This document shows positions 1-8,779 of a DNA stretch of 45,727 bases, piece by piece (within the stretch, counting starts at the first letter, position 1; every line of letters begins with the position of its first letter). The position numbers were made by a program, and so were the translations under genes. The stretch is from Gammaproteobacteria bacterium (GTDB lineage: Bacteria; Pseudomonadota; Gammaproteobacteria; Pseudomonadales; Pseudohongiellaceae). Location: positions 1 to 45,727 of the forward strand of contig SHZK01000019.1 in assembly GCA_009692305.1 (NCBI GenBank). Direction: 5' to 3'. Below the pieces are notes generated by a model. The model saw only the letters and a program-made list of their open reading frames with translations, made no database searches and had not been told where the DNA came from.

Positions 1-2
1 AG

Positions 3-143
3 AAATATCGGACATTAGATATGGCCAGAGCGGATATATTTAATTACATTGAACGCTTCCACAATCCTCGAATGCGACGGCGAGTCGCAAAGAGTGATTT
101 GGAGTTTTCAGCCCTTTTAGAACCGTCCGTGGAAACGGGGTAG
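3..143 (+). CDS. IS3-family transposase (OrfB), C-terminal fragment
   Basis: An open frame enters from the window edge and stops at TAG 141-143. The last 46 residues include the motif DIFNYIERFHNPRMRRR, which matches the end of IS3-family DDE transposases (typically YIE.FYN..R.H). Only the C-terminus is visible, so whether the element is intact upstream cannot be told. The usual HSALGYLSP stretch after YIE is replaced by RRRVAKSDLEFSALLE, so this may be a divergent or decayed copy. I could not recognise a convincing inverted repeat marking the element's right end downstream. Confidence 0.7.
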   Translation, partial: KYRTLDMARADIFNYIERFHNPRMRRRVAKSDLEFSALLEPSVETG

Positions 144-494
144 AACCCGGCAGGCGAGAGGAAAAGTCAGACAATTAAATGAAGTTCCAACCTGTATCTC
201 TAGCGCGGCTGATGCCTCGGTTGCGATGCCGCCGCTCAGTCAAATAACACCTGCGGAATCCCCTAAATTAGACCTTGACGCAATTGTGAGCTGGTGCTTT
301 GATACGTCCCCAGCCTGATTGTTCGTAGGCAGCCCCTCAAGTTCGTGGCTTATCCCTTCTTTTTCTGAGGGGGAGGGCCCTGAGGTAAACAATCAAGAGG
401 ATTGTTGAGGACGTATATTCCTGCTGACGGTGTTACGGTAGTGTTGAGAAAAAAAAGATAGCTAATAACCTAAATCCAGAGAGAGGAAATTAAG
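144..494. other. Non-coding region upstream of the TonB receptor
   Basis: About 350 bases with no credible gene. It probably contains the right end of the IS3-type element and the promoter of the receptor gene at 495. One visible structure is an inverted repeat AACAATC (388-394) / GATTGTT (400-406) with a 5-base loop, which could be an operator or small hairpin. A looser repeat pairs CCCCTCA (about 333) with TGAGGGG (about 366). No clear -35/-10 pair stands out. A ribosome-binding site GAGAGG lies at about 480-485, just before the start codon. Confidence 0.4.
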
Positions 495-3476
495 ATGGTA
501 ACAAGCCAAAAAATGGGAATGCCCGCATTCAGACCCAAGCTGTTGTGCGCAGCAATAAGTCTTTCGCTGCTGCCTATTGCAGGGACGGCGTTCGCACAGG
601 CTGACAGGGTCGAGGAAGTGATAGTAACTGGATCCTTCATCCGGCGTACCGAAGGTTTTCGGGCCGCCTCCCCAGTAACCACGCTGACCATTGACGATAT
701 TGCTGCCCAAGGGACTCCTAACATGGGTGATGTCATCCAAGGCCTGAGTTTCAACCAGGGCACGTCGATTTCATCGAATATCACACCGGGATCCGGTGCC
801 ACCGAGCAATCAGTGAATATCCGCGGTCTAGGCGGCAATGCAGTGCTGGACCTCTTGGATGGCAAGCGCATTGTAGATGGCAACACTAACGTGATGCTGC
901 CGCAGATCGCCATTCAACGCCTCGATATCGTGGTGGACGGTGCCGCCGCCCTCTATGGTTCGGACGCGGTGGCCGGTGTGGTCAACTTAGTCCCAATCAA
1001 ATCCTACGATGGATTCAAGTTTGAGGCGTTTAATCAGCAGGCCGCTACAAACGTAAGCGACAACTACATGGAACAGATGTACTCCTTCCTGTGGGGCGCT
1101 GAAGTCGGCGGCTGGGACATCGTTACTGCCGCCCAGTGGCGGGATAACACCAACCTGAAGTGGCAGGATCGTCCGGACCAGTTCTACGCCGGCTTCAATA
1201 GCTCATCCTCCGGTAATCCCGGTAACTACAGCGTGCCGCAACGCGACGCTGCCGGCAAGCTTACCGGAAAAAGTACGACAAAAGGCGATGCTGGCTGCGG
1301 CACCATGGCTCAGCGCACAGATCCAACCAAGGGGCATAAGCCCAACCCCAATGGCACGCTTGGTAGCGATGGCCTGTGTTACATGGACTTCGGCCAATGG
1401 TGGGAGCTGAACCCCGAGGATCAACAGGGTACGTTCTATTCTAATGCCCACTATGAAGCGAGCGAAGATCTGAGCTTTAATATCCTGTTAACCTGGAGCT
1501 CCGAGACCTATAGAGGCGACGAATCGGCGTCCGACCCGGGTGGTCGCGTGTCCGAAATGCCAACAATTTATGGCACCCATCCGGGTAATCCGTTCCGCGC
1601 AGTTAACTCCCTTGGCCAGCCCCTGTTTGCCCAGGACTCGAATAAAGATACCCTGCCTGACCGCGATGCTTTGGGTATCGTAGTCCTGGACCCGAACGGT
1701 ATTGCTTTCAACGAAGATGTGCGGCTTGGCGGCTGGCGACCCATCGGTAAGTCGCAGACTCAACCGGCCGGTCTTAGCGGCTACGGTGCACGCCGCGGCT
1801 TCGAGCGGGAAAGGCAATTTCATACTGCCTTCGATGTGAACTTCACGGTTCCCTATCTTGACGGCTGGGACGGCGTGGCCTCGTTCAGCATGGATGACAA
1901 GGTGCAAATTTATAGGGAGAACAACCAGAGTTTCTCGGCAATCAAACAGGGCCTAAGTTGTGACCCGCGGGGACCGATTGCGGACTGTTTTAATCCGTTT
2001 GCAGTGAATCCTAACGTGTTGCGTCCCTATACAAATTCCCAAAAGGTGGCCGATGCTATTTTACCCACTCAGCTTATGCAGAGTGGTGTCGATTCCAACC
2101 TCTACGTCATCGACGTTGTGCTTAACGGCCTGGCGCCTCTGGGTGGCTTTGAGCTGCCTGGTGGCCCCATTGCCATGGCTGTTGGTGCCCATAGGCGCTG
2201 GGACGGCTTCGAATACAATCCCATGGCGTTAAAACAGATGAATGACCAATGGAACGCTACACAGGATTTGCCCACCAACGAGAACCGCGAGGTTGATGCG
2301 TGGTTTGCCGAGGTGTCATTTCCAATCCTGGATAACCTCGAGTTTAGCGCGGCTAGCCGATCGGAGAGCTATTCGACCGGGCAGTCCTCCAAAGATCCCA
2401 AGTTTGGTATCACCTACAGCCCGTTTGACTGGATAACAGTGCGTGGCACCAAGGGTACGTCATTCATCGCACCGGGCTTGAACGCTTTGTACGCTCCCGA
2501 GCGTTGTGGCTTGAGTCAACTGGATGACCCGATGGGCCCGTTCTTCGCCTATGCTCAACGCTGTATAGGGGGTAACCGTTTCCTGACTCCGGAAAATGCG
2601 GATACCTTGAGCGCCGGTATTACCCTCGAGCCGATCGAAAACTTGCGTATCGATATCGACTGGTCCAAAGTGGATTTCTCCGATCGTATAGTCGGAATAG
2701 ATCCACAACAGTTGCTGGCTGCTGAGTTTTTGAAATGGAAGAATGCTACCGGGATTACAAGCCGCGAGCCGACTACGGCTGAGTTGACAGCTTGGTATAC
2801 CTCACCTAGTGCCGATCCTCGGATCGTCCGTGACCCACAAAACATCATCCAGATCCTGCGTGTAAACGTAGGTCAGTCGAACGCATCGACGATGCTGGTG
2901 AAGGCCATCGATATCAAGGTCGGCTACCGCTTCGAGTTGGATGCTATCACCGGCCTGTTCGGTCTGGACGATGTGGGTACTATGACGGTTAACATGAGTG
3001 CCACCCAAATCGATACCTGGGATTACCAGAAGCTCTCGACTGACCCGACCCAATCTCTTGTCGGTTTGCGTAACCGCTTCCTCGGTGAGGCACCTCCGCT
3101 GCCGGAATGGAAGGGTGACCTGCGGTTAGGCTGGGTTAACGGTAACCACAGCGCCAATTTTATGGTGCATTACATCGATGAAGTAGCATACGATGGGTTC
3201 AACTATAACACGGCTTTCTACAAGGCTTTTACCTATGTCCAGCCGTTCAATATCAGCGACGGGTATAGGGATACTCTGCGAGAGTCAACCATAGCAGACA
3301 TAGGTTACAACTATTCTGGTCTGGAGCTGTTCGGCAGCAGTGTCGACCTGACAGTCGGTTCGCGTAACGTGTTCGACCGCCAACCACAGCGAATCAATGA
3401 CTTCGCCGGGATGGAATCGGAACTGTATGACGCACGAGGAAGACTGGTTTACGCAAGGATCACGGCAGAGTTCTAA
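495..3476 (+). CDS. TonB-dependent outer-membrane receptor
   Basis: This 993-residue protein is an outer-membrane beta-barrel receptor that would import a large or scarce substrate using TonB-ExbBD energy. Residues 1-35 form a signal peptide ending in GTAFAQ. A TonB box-like segment EEVIVTG follows at about 40-46. The plug domain (about 55-170) contains SVNIRGLGGN and the typical LYGSDAVAGVVNL. The rest is the barrel, ending in ITAEF with the terminal Phe expected for BAM-dependent assembly. Length is normal for the family. Cysteine pairs in predicted extracellular loops (for example near 489-497) suggest loop disulfides. The start is supported by GAGAGG about 9 bases upstream. It stands alone between an IS remnant and a terminator, with no adjacent transporter or sigma/anti-sigma pair, so the substrate is unknown. 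Confidence 0.95.
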   Translation: MVTSQKMGMPAFRPKLLCAAISLSLLPIAGTAFAQADRVEEVIVTGSFIRRTEGFRAASPVTTLTIDDIAAQGTPNMGDVIQGLSFNQGTSISSNITPGSGATEQSVNIRGLGGNAVLDLLDGKRIVDGNTNVMLPQIAIQRLDIVVDGAAALYGSDAVAGVVNLVPIKSYDGFKFEAFNQQAATNVSDNYMEQMYSFLWGAEVGGWDIVTAAQWRDNTNLKWQDRPDQFYAGFNSSSSGNPGNYSVPQRDAAGKLTGKSTTKGDAGCGTMAQRTDPTKGHKPNPNGTLGSDGLCYMDFGQWWELNPEDQQGTFYSNAHYEASEDLSFNILLTWSSETYRGDESASDPGGRVSEMPTIYGTHPGNPFRAVNSLGQPLFAQDSNKDTLPDRDALGIVVLDPNGIAFNEDVRLGGWRPIGKSQTQPAGLSGYGARRGFERERQFHTAFDVNFTVPYLDGWDGVASFSMDDKVQIYRENNQSFSAIKQGLSCDPRGPIADCFNPFAVNPNVLRPYTNSQKVADAILPTQLMQSGVDSNLYVIDVVLNGLAPLGGFELPGGPIAMAVGAHRRWDGFEYNPMALKQMNDQWNATQDLPTNENREVDAWFAEVSFPILDNLEFSAASRSESYSTGQSSKDPKFGITYSPFDWITVRGTKGTSFIAPGLNALYAPERCGLSQLDDPMGPFFAYAQRCIGGNRFLTPENADTLSAGITLEPIENLRIDIDWSKVDFSDRIVGIDPQQLLAAEFLKWKNATGITSREPTTAELTAWYTSPSADPRIVRDPQNIIQILRVNVGQSNASTMLVKAIDIKVGYRFELDAITGLFGLDDVGTMTVNMSATQIDTWDYQKLSTDPTQSLVGLRNRFLGEAPPLPEWKGDLRLGWVNGNHSANFMVHYIDEVAYDGFNYNTAFYKAFTYVQPFNISDGYRDTLRESTIADIGYNYSGLELFGSSVDLTVGSRNVFDRQPQRINDFAGMESELYDARGRLVYARITAEF

Positions 3477-3507
3477 TCTAGCGGTACAAACTCTGGTAAG
3501 ATCAAGA

Positions 3508-3540
3508 GCGGCTCCTTCCATTGAAGGGGCCGTTTTTTTT
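3508..3540 (+). terminator. Rho-independent terminator of the TonB receptor gene
   Basis: A GC-rich hairpin CGGCTCCTTC / GAAGGGGCCG with a short loop is followed by eight T residues. It begins about 30 bases after the receptor stop codon, and the geometry is textbook for intrinsic termination on the plus strand. Confidence 0.88.
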
Positions 3541-3689
3541 GTGGCAGAATAAATGAATTCAGGCGATTGTGTACTATTCCGCCCATATCTGAATTTACAA
3601 CAAACTATGGCCGGTAATGGCAGGGAATATTGATGCGGTAATAGATTCGAATGCTTGCCCTATTCGCGCGCTGGCAAAAACTGCTAGAT

Positions 3690-4157
3690 TTAGTCGCCCA
3701 ATTCTTTCAACCGAGCTTTTAAATCTTCGAGAATCAACAATGCTTCGTTGAAAGACGGGTACTTCTGTGTAAGTCCTGCATAAACCGCATTCATGCGGGC
3801 ATAATCGTCAGCCACGTAGGCGCTGAGCGTATCAAGTTCTGCCGTCCCGCGGAATTCCTGAAGAAATTCTTGCGTTTTCTGTGCACGTGCCTCGGCCCAG
3901 AATACGGGTTCACATACCCGTGTGCTTATTTGCGTTCCGATCATGACTACGTCGTTGCACTCGATGTCAAGTTTTGAATCGCCATTATGCTCGTTATAAA
4001 ATCTGAAGATATCGTTTTCAACCCGAATGATCTGTGCCCTTACCTCAGGCTTGGAGAGCTCGCCGATGACGATGGCTTTCTCAATATCATTTTCATTCTG
4101 TGCGTACGCAACCGAAACGAAAGCAGTAAACAAGAAAGTAATATACAAGTTTTTCAT
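3690..4157 (-). CDS. Small secreted protein of unknown function
   Basis: A 155-residue protein with a clear Sec signal peptide (about 1-19, cleavage after AYA). The mature part is mainly charged and helical, with two cysteines (in IECNDVV and RVCEPVF) that could form one periplasmic disulfide. I recognise no domain. The gene lies 18 bases downstream of a small lipoprotein gene on the same strand, so the two are probably cotranscribed and may act together in the periplasm. The 3' end faces the terminator region of the TonB receptor gene. Function is not assigned. Confidence 0.75.
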   Translation of the reverse strand: MKNLYITFLFTAFVSVAYAQNENDIEKAIVIGELSKPEVRAQIIRVENDIFRFYNEHNGDSKLDIECNDVVMIGTQISTRVCEPVFWAEARAQKTQEFLQEFRGTAELDTLSAYVADDYARMNAVYAGLTQKYPSFNEALLILEDLKARLKELGD

Positions 4158-4175
4158 AAATTGACATCCAAAGCA

Positions 4176-4478
4176 TTACTGAGGAGTGCTACCCCCACCC
4201 CTGTTAATTAATGTACGGCTTAGAAATTCCGCATCTTCCCGGGATCGTTGGCGCAAACCTTCACGTTGTGCCACCGTCATGCAGACAAACTGCCGCAAGT
4301 TTGAACCAGTCACCTGTTCTCGTTCGCACACCAGCTTTTGACTATCGGAACTTACGGTCGCATTATAGGCATCCGCATCGCGCTGCGAGTGTATGCGGGG
4401 AATGCCATCATCATCGTAAAGGCTCTCACAGCCTGCGAGCGCCGCAACAAATACAAACACAGTTAGTATTCTTATCAT
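4176..4478 (-). CDS. Small lipoprotein with a conserved C..VTGS..R..C pattern
   Basis: A 100-residue lipoprotein with lipobox LAGC and Cys17 as the lipidation site. I chose the internal ATG at 4478 rather than an upstream ATG at 4610 because it is preceded by a strong Shine-Dalgarno sequence (GAGGAG) and directly yields a lipoprotein signal peptide; the 44-residue extension looks non-coding. The mature part has CEREQVTGSNLRQFVC, a pattern I know from small gammaproteobacterial lipoproteins of unknown function (C.re.xTGS.....C.t...R). It lies 18 bases upstream of the secreted-protein gene at 3690-4157. Role unknown; probably periplasmic face of an envelope membrane. Confidence 0.72.
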   Translation of the reverse strand: MIRILTVFVFVAALAGCESLYDDDGIPRIHSQRDADAYNATVSSDSQKLVCEREQVTGSNLRQFVCMTVAQREGLRQRSREDAEFLSRTLINRGGGSTPQ

Positions 4479-4651
4479 CCACTTCTCCTCGGTTTGTTGC
4501 CTTGCCGTGCCGAACTGTTTATTAGCGAAAATTGCAATGATTATATAGCTTGTTTCATGGAGCATATGAGCTGCGCCTGGCGATGTCCATATCTTGCTGC
4601 AAGGAAGCAAACACTTCTAATTCTAATTATTGGCACCTCCGACGCATAAGG

Positions 4652-5254
4652 CTATGCCGTATCATGGGGAAAATGCATCCAGCCGGTGATGATATATTTC
4701 AAACCTGAGTTCAAAATATTACCCCGATGAGCATGGGTCCATTCGGCTGGCCAGATCAGTGTCTTGCCTCGCTGTGGTTGCACTTCTATACCCTGGTGAG
4801 TGAACAGCGTCGAGCCACCATCTTGCACATCATTCAGATAGGTCATCCATACCAACACGCGAAAGGAATTCACGATCGAAGTTCTCTCGCTGTGCTCCAG
4901 CTTGAAATGACCACCCGGCAGATACTTTTGTATATTAAATGAGCTGATATCGACTCGCGGTAACATGGCGGCCAGAAACGGAAACTGTTTGAGATACTCC
5001 TGGTAACAGGAATAGAGGATATCGATATAGGCCTTTACCGGTGCAAACTCCGCTGATTTCAGGTCCCGTGGATGCACAGTAAGGTCAATGGATTGCTTGG
5101 CCTCCGTGTTTACACCACCCGCTGATTGCCCCGGCTCCTGCTTCTCTACGTGGCTTTCGAAGAATTCGATAAGCTTTTCACAGATGGCATCCTGCTCCAG
5201 ATTCCAGCAGCCGATGAAGTGCGGGCTGCTTCCCGCGATCTCAATCTTCCTCAT
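4652..5254 (-). CDS. 2OG-Fe(II) oxygenase, prolyl-hydroxylase-like
   Basis: A 200-residue, apparently cytoplasmic enzyme of the 2-oxoglutarate/Fe(II) dioxygenase superfamily. The double-stranded beta-helix core shows H121-S-E123 as the proximal metal ligands, YLNDVQDGGSTLF at about 139-151, the distal histidine in EWTHAHRGN (H174 or H176), and K186 in KYIITGW as the likely 2OG ligand. The H-x-E in place of the commoner H-x-D is known in this subfamily. Its start codon overlaps the stop of the upstream TPR gene by 4 bases (ATGA), so the two are translationally coupled. The TPR protein could present a peptide or protein substrate for hydroxylation; that partnership is inference. Confidence 0.85.
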   Translation of the reverse strand: MRKIEIAGSSPHFIGCWNLEQDAICEKLIEFFESHVEKQEPGQSAGGVNTEAKQSIDLTVHPRDLKSAEFAPVKAYIDILYSCYQEYLKQFPFLAAMLPRVDISSFNIQKYLPGGHFKLEHSERTSIVNSFRVLVWMTYLNDVQDGGSTLFTHQGIEVQPQRGKTLIWPAEWTHAHRGNILNSGLKYIITGWMHFPHDTA

Positions 5255-6270
5255 TGTTGGGCACCATGCTTGATTGAAACCCCTGCTTTGTTATCAAACG
5301 CGATAAATCCGAAACCGGCCTGACGCAGCCTTAGTCCTTCTGCAAGGCGGCCCATGGCGGCAATGGCACTACCCTTGAAAGCAAGAATGTCCGAGTTTTC
5401 AGGTTCAGCGGCATGGGCTTTTTCGTAAGCGTCCAATGCTTCCGCAAACCTGCGCAAATACATCAGGACATCACCGATATTCACCAGGAGACGGAATTTG
5501 AGATTCTGGTCAATCCGGTCACTAGTCCAATTTCCATATTCCAGAGTATGCCTGAAATCCTGCAGTGCCGCTTCATGGTTGCTGCGCTTTTTCTGCAAGG
5601 CACCGCGATTACTGTAGGCCAGCGCATAGGTTGGTTGTAGCTGAATCGCTCTGGAATAACAGTTGCTAGCCTCATCCAGGAGCTGCAGATCTTCAAAGGC
5701 CCCACCACAATTGTTATATGACTCAGCGAAATCAGGTTGTAGTTGTATCGCACGACCGAACATCGCTACGGCTTCTTTCAGTAAGCCTCTCGCCCGCAAG
5801 CTATTGCCATAATTGAAATGTACAGGCGCACTATTGGGTGATAATTTACTCGCCCTAGATAAATATCTGAGAGCCTCTTCCGCTCGATGTTGCTCTTGTA
5901 GCAAAACCCCGAGGTTGTTGAGCGCATCGGTATCATCCGGATTCAGCTTCACAACATTCTCGAAACTTTCTATCGCCTCCTTGTTGCGACCGAGACTATT
6001 CAGGAGCAAACCCATATTGTTATGGGCATCCGCATACCCGGGATCACTTTTTATCGCAAGCTGGTAGCAGTTCATGGCTTCGGTGCTTCTGCCGTTTGTA
6101 TAGAACACTATACCCAGCAAGTTGTTAAGCATTGCAGATCCTGGATAGCGCTGCAGCATGCCCCTGCATTCCCTCTCCGTGCGGAGCAGATCTCCAGCAT
6201 CTAAGTAAGCATTCAGAGCATTCATCTCCGGGGCCGAAGGATTGTTACCTGCTGCTGTAGAGCTGGACAT
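5251..6270 (-). CDS. Tetratricopeptide-repeat protein
   Basis: A 339-residue protein composed of about seven consecutive TPR units from residue 15 to about 310. Recognisable repeats include ALNNLGVLLQEQHRAEEAL, HFNYGNSLRARGLLKEAV and AYSNRGALQKKRSNHEAAL. There is no signal peptide, so it is probably cytoplasmic. The C-terminal tail GLRLRQAGFGFIAFDN recurs in TPR proteins found beside hydroxylases or sulfotransferases, from my memory of such loci. It overlaps the 2OG-Fe(II) oxygenase gene by 4 bases. A small hairpin CTCGCC/GGCGAG sits upstream at 6301-6318. It probably serves as a scaffold or substrate adaptor. Confidence 0.88.
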   Translation of the reverse strand: MSSSTAAGNNPSAPEMNALNAYLDAGDLLRTERECRGMLQRYPGSAMLNNLLGIVFYTNGRSTEAMNCYQLAIKSDPGYADAHNNMGLLLNSLGRNKEAIESFENVVKLNPDDTDALNNLGVLLQEQHRAEEALRYLSRASKLSPNSAPVHFNYGNSLRARGLLKEAVAMFGRAIQLQPDFAESYNNCGGAFEDLQLLDEASNCYSRAIQLQPTYALAYSNRGALQKKRSNHEAALQDFRHTLEYGNWTSDRIDQNLKFRLLVNIGDVLMYLRRFAEALDAYEKAHAAEPENSDILAFKGSAIAAMGRLAEGLRLRQAGFGFIAFDNKAGVSIKHGAQQ

Positions 6271-6360
6271 TATTGTGATGCCTGGAATTTGAAGAGCTTG
6301 CTCGCCTGTGTTGGCGAGTGAAAGAATAACAGGTAGTTCATACCGGGGATATTTTCAAAT

Positions 6361-7749
6361 TCACTGACTGGCTAACTGATAAATGATAGTTGCATTTACC
6401 GGTTGAGGAATACCATTGACCAGTCTGGGCCTGAAGTGAAAATCCATAATGGCGTTTTCGAGCTCCATCCTGTCGATTGGTTCATTGAAATTTTGACTAA
6501 GCAATTCCAGATTCTGCGGCGAACTCACCGCCTTCTTGGTCTTGCCTTGATACTTGTGCACGTTATCTTCCAATCCTGCAAGACTGAATGAATACTGCGC
6601 GTAATCCTCAGCAGGAGAAGTTATTGGCTCGGTGCCAAGCGCGACAGGTGCCAGGTGGTGTGGATACGTCAAAGACCACTGTTGGAAATTAAATACAGGC
6701 GAGCCAGCTCCTTCAAGCCCTGTGTCTGGTGGTTTATCCAGCCCCGCCATGGCTGATGACCAGTTATCGACAAAGTCCAAGGCAGGTAACAGCCTGGGTT
6801 TTGCGAAGAATTGATTAATTTGCTGCTCTTCTATACCAGCTTCCAGCAATAATGCATTACTGCGCGAATACGCTGCCGCCGCGTCGGCAGCATTGCCGAA
6901 CATCACATTCCAGTCGCCAATATATGAATGCGTCAAGGCCATCCCTTCAAGGTCGGGGCTCAGTTGGTTAGCGTAAACATTCAAATTACGGGTCAATAAT
7001 CCGAGCCCAGTGTAAAAGTAGGACTGTCTGGCCTGCTTCTTGGTCAGCGCCAATCCAGTCTCTGAATACCTGCGCAATGAAATTCCGCTCGGGGCGCTTA
7101 CTTCGACTGCGGTAGCCTGCAGATAGAGTTGTATCACGAGCTTGTAGTGAAGCGCAGGCAGGCGTCTATCATTCTCACTCCAGGCACGCGTGGCAGCCCG
7201 AATAGCGATGTTGTTCATGCGCCTTGCATTCCTGAAATGATAATCCTGCAGTTGGATTTGATCGCTGGCTATACCCCAAAGGTGAATATCGACTACGCTG
7301 AGGATTGATGCCAGAAGCTCATCATTGATTTCGTTCTCACCGCGAGTAAGGATCCAGGAGAAATGTTCGATTGATTCACGTGCGCTTTCCCAGTCACCCT
7401 GGTACGCGTAGTTCTCGATGCGCCGCTGTAAAATGGGGAATTGATTGATTGAGTAGAGGCCCTCACTGACCCTAGTTATCTGCACTGCCTGATCGAGGAC
7501 TGCATCAGCCTCGTCATTCTCTCCGGCATTCATCAACTGTTGGCCAAATTGATCGAGGGGTTCCAGCAGGCGGCGATCTAGCCGGTCTCCACGAAATTCG
7601 AGCGCCCGGATCGCCCCACGGGTTTTTTCCAGTTCCAACTCGATTTCATTAATAGCAGGCAGGCTATTCTGGGCATTAACCGGCCCAGTGGCCAAGATGA
7701 CAAGCCAGACTGTCAAGCCGATGCTCGGAATGTATGACATGCGTTGCAC
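6361..7749 (-). CDS. Secreted helical-repeat protein with TonB-C-like tail, paralog of 32976-34418
   Basis: A 462-residue exported protein with a signal peptide at about 1-26 (ending PVNA). The body is alpha-helical and TPR-like, starting with an acidic helix and the motif DRRLLEPLDQF. Near residue 325 is LLLEAGIEEQQINQFFAKP. The last about 60 residues resemble a small TonB C-terminal-type domain, with FRPRLVNGIPQPVNATIIY. The same three landmarks, in the same order, appear in the protein at 32976-34418 (DRSLLEPLQSL, LLLEAEIPEEKIEQFFNQP, VRPAIVNGRAK), so the two are paralogs. A periplasmic adaptor role is plausible but not shown. About 255 non-coding bases upstream separate it from an IS6-type element. 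Confidence 0.8.
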   Translation of the reverse strand: MQRMSYIPSIGLTVWLVILATGPVNAQNSLPAINEIELELEKTRGAIRALEFRGDRLDRRLLEPLDQFGQQLMNAGENDEADAVLDQAVQITRVSEGLYSINQFPILQRRIENYAYQGDWESARESIEHFSWILTRGENEINDELLASILSVVDIHLWGIASDQIQLQDYHFRNARRMNNIAIRAATRAWSENDRRLPALHYKLVIQLYLQATAVEVSAPSGISLRRYSETGLALTKKQARQSYFYTGLGLLTRNLNVYANQLSPDLEGMALTHSYIGDWNVMFGNAADAAAAYSRSNALLLEAGIEEQQINQFFAKPRLLPALDFVDNWSSAMAGLDKPPDTGLEGAGSPVFNFQQWSLTYPHHLAPVALGTEPITSPAEDYAQYSFSLAGLEDNVHKYQGKTKKAVSSPQNLELLSQNFNEPIDRMELENAIMDFHFRPRLVNGIPQPVNATIIYQLASQ

Positions 7750-8004
7750 CTTAAATTCCGGCGACTGTTAAGGTTCTCCGCTGTCTTTGCGGGCTCCCCA
7801 AGAATCGCAATACCGACCAATTCTAGCGCTGGAAAGTTAATCTAACCAGCGGATTTTCTGCTAAAAAATTACCAGTCTGGCAAAACTAATGCGCTACTCC
7901 TGAACCTCGCCGGGAATTATCGTCACGGACCCGAGTCTTTACCAGCTACTTGTCGTGACTATGTCCCCTTGCAAATCGAGCATCGCCGTTTCAGCCAGAA
8001 TAAT

Positions 8005-8779
8005 GGTATTGGCAAGTTAATGTCTAACCACCGCAGAAATATACGACCTGATCTCAAAAAACCACCCTGCTCCACTCGCTAAACGCACTGATCCTGAGAT
8101 CACGATAATGCTGTGCCCCGACCAGATGGCGACCAAGGTTGAAGAGATTGGAGACAACTGCATGGGTACCCAGAAACCGCTGTGCCTGACCGACTGATTT
8201 GAACTTGCGCATCCCTCGCTCCCTCACCCTGGTCGACTCATGCGATTGCTCTGCCCGGTTATTGGCATAGCGATCTGTGACGTTGATCGATTCAGCAATC
8301 AACTCCCGATGAGCAACGCCATAACTGCGCAGCTTGTCGGTCAGAATTTTCCTGGGCTCACCGCCATGACTCCGCAGTTACCGCCTGAAGAACCGCTTGG
8401 CAGCAGCCCCATCTCGTCTGGTCTGTAGGAATACATCTACTACCTCCCCGTCTTGGTCAACGGCGCGCCATAGATAGTGCTGTTTGCCGTTTATTTTCAC
8501 AAAGACTTCATCGATATAAAATGTATCGCCATAGCCACGGTGCTTTCGCTTCAATCTTCTGGCATAGAGCGCGCCGAACTTGATGCACCACAATCGAATC
8601 GACTCTCGCGTGACAATAATCCCGCGTTCAGCCAAAAGATCTTCGATATCCCTGTGGCTCAGGTTGAATCTGTAGTAGAGCCAGACGGCATAGGAAATGA
8701 TGTCCGGTGGGAATCAGTGGCGTTTATATGTGTTCATCCACCGATTCTAGCAATTCCGGCGACTTAACTTGGCAGTACC
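8005..8779 (-). mobile_element. Decayed IS6-family insertion sequence (about 775 bp)
   Basis: The element is bounded by imperfect terminal inverted repeats. The plus strand begins GGTATTGGCAAGTTAA at 8005, and the complement of 8764-8779 reads GGTACTGCCAAGTTAA (14 of 16 identical). Length and a single transposase frame filling the interior fit the IS6 family (usually about 0.7-0.9 kb). The flanking octamers (7997-8004 AGAATAAT and 8780-8787 GGTCACCT) do not match, so there is no 8-bp target duplication. This suggests the element arrived by, or later took part in, a deletion or cointegrate event. Its left end truncates the exported-protein gene at 8780-9119. Confidence 0.82.
8054..8737 (-). 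pseudogene. IS6-family transposase with two in-frame stop codons
   Basis: Reading through from ATG 8737 gives a 227-codon IS6 transposase in one uninterrupted frame except for two nonsense codons. TGA at 8714-8716 lies in MNTYKRH*FPPDII, where the family has Arg, so CGA to TGA is likely. TAA at 8378-8380 lies in KRFFRR*LRSHGG. The DDE catalytic residues remain: D in YIDEVFV, D in LTDKLRSY and E in NNRAEQSHE. The HTH-like N-terminus (LSHRDIEDLLAERGI) is intact. There is no frameshift, only point mutations, so the copy is relatively recently inactivated. It would not be functional without readthrough or complementation. Confidence 0.85.
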
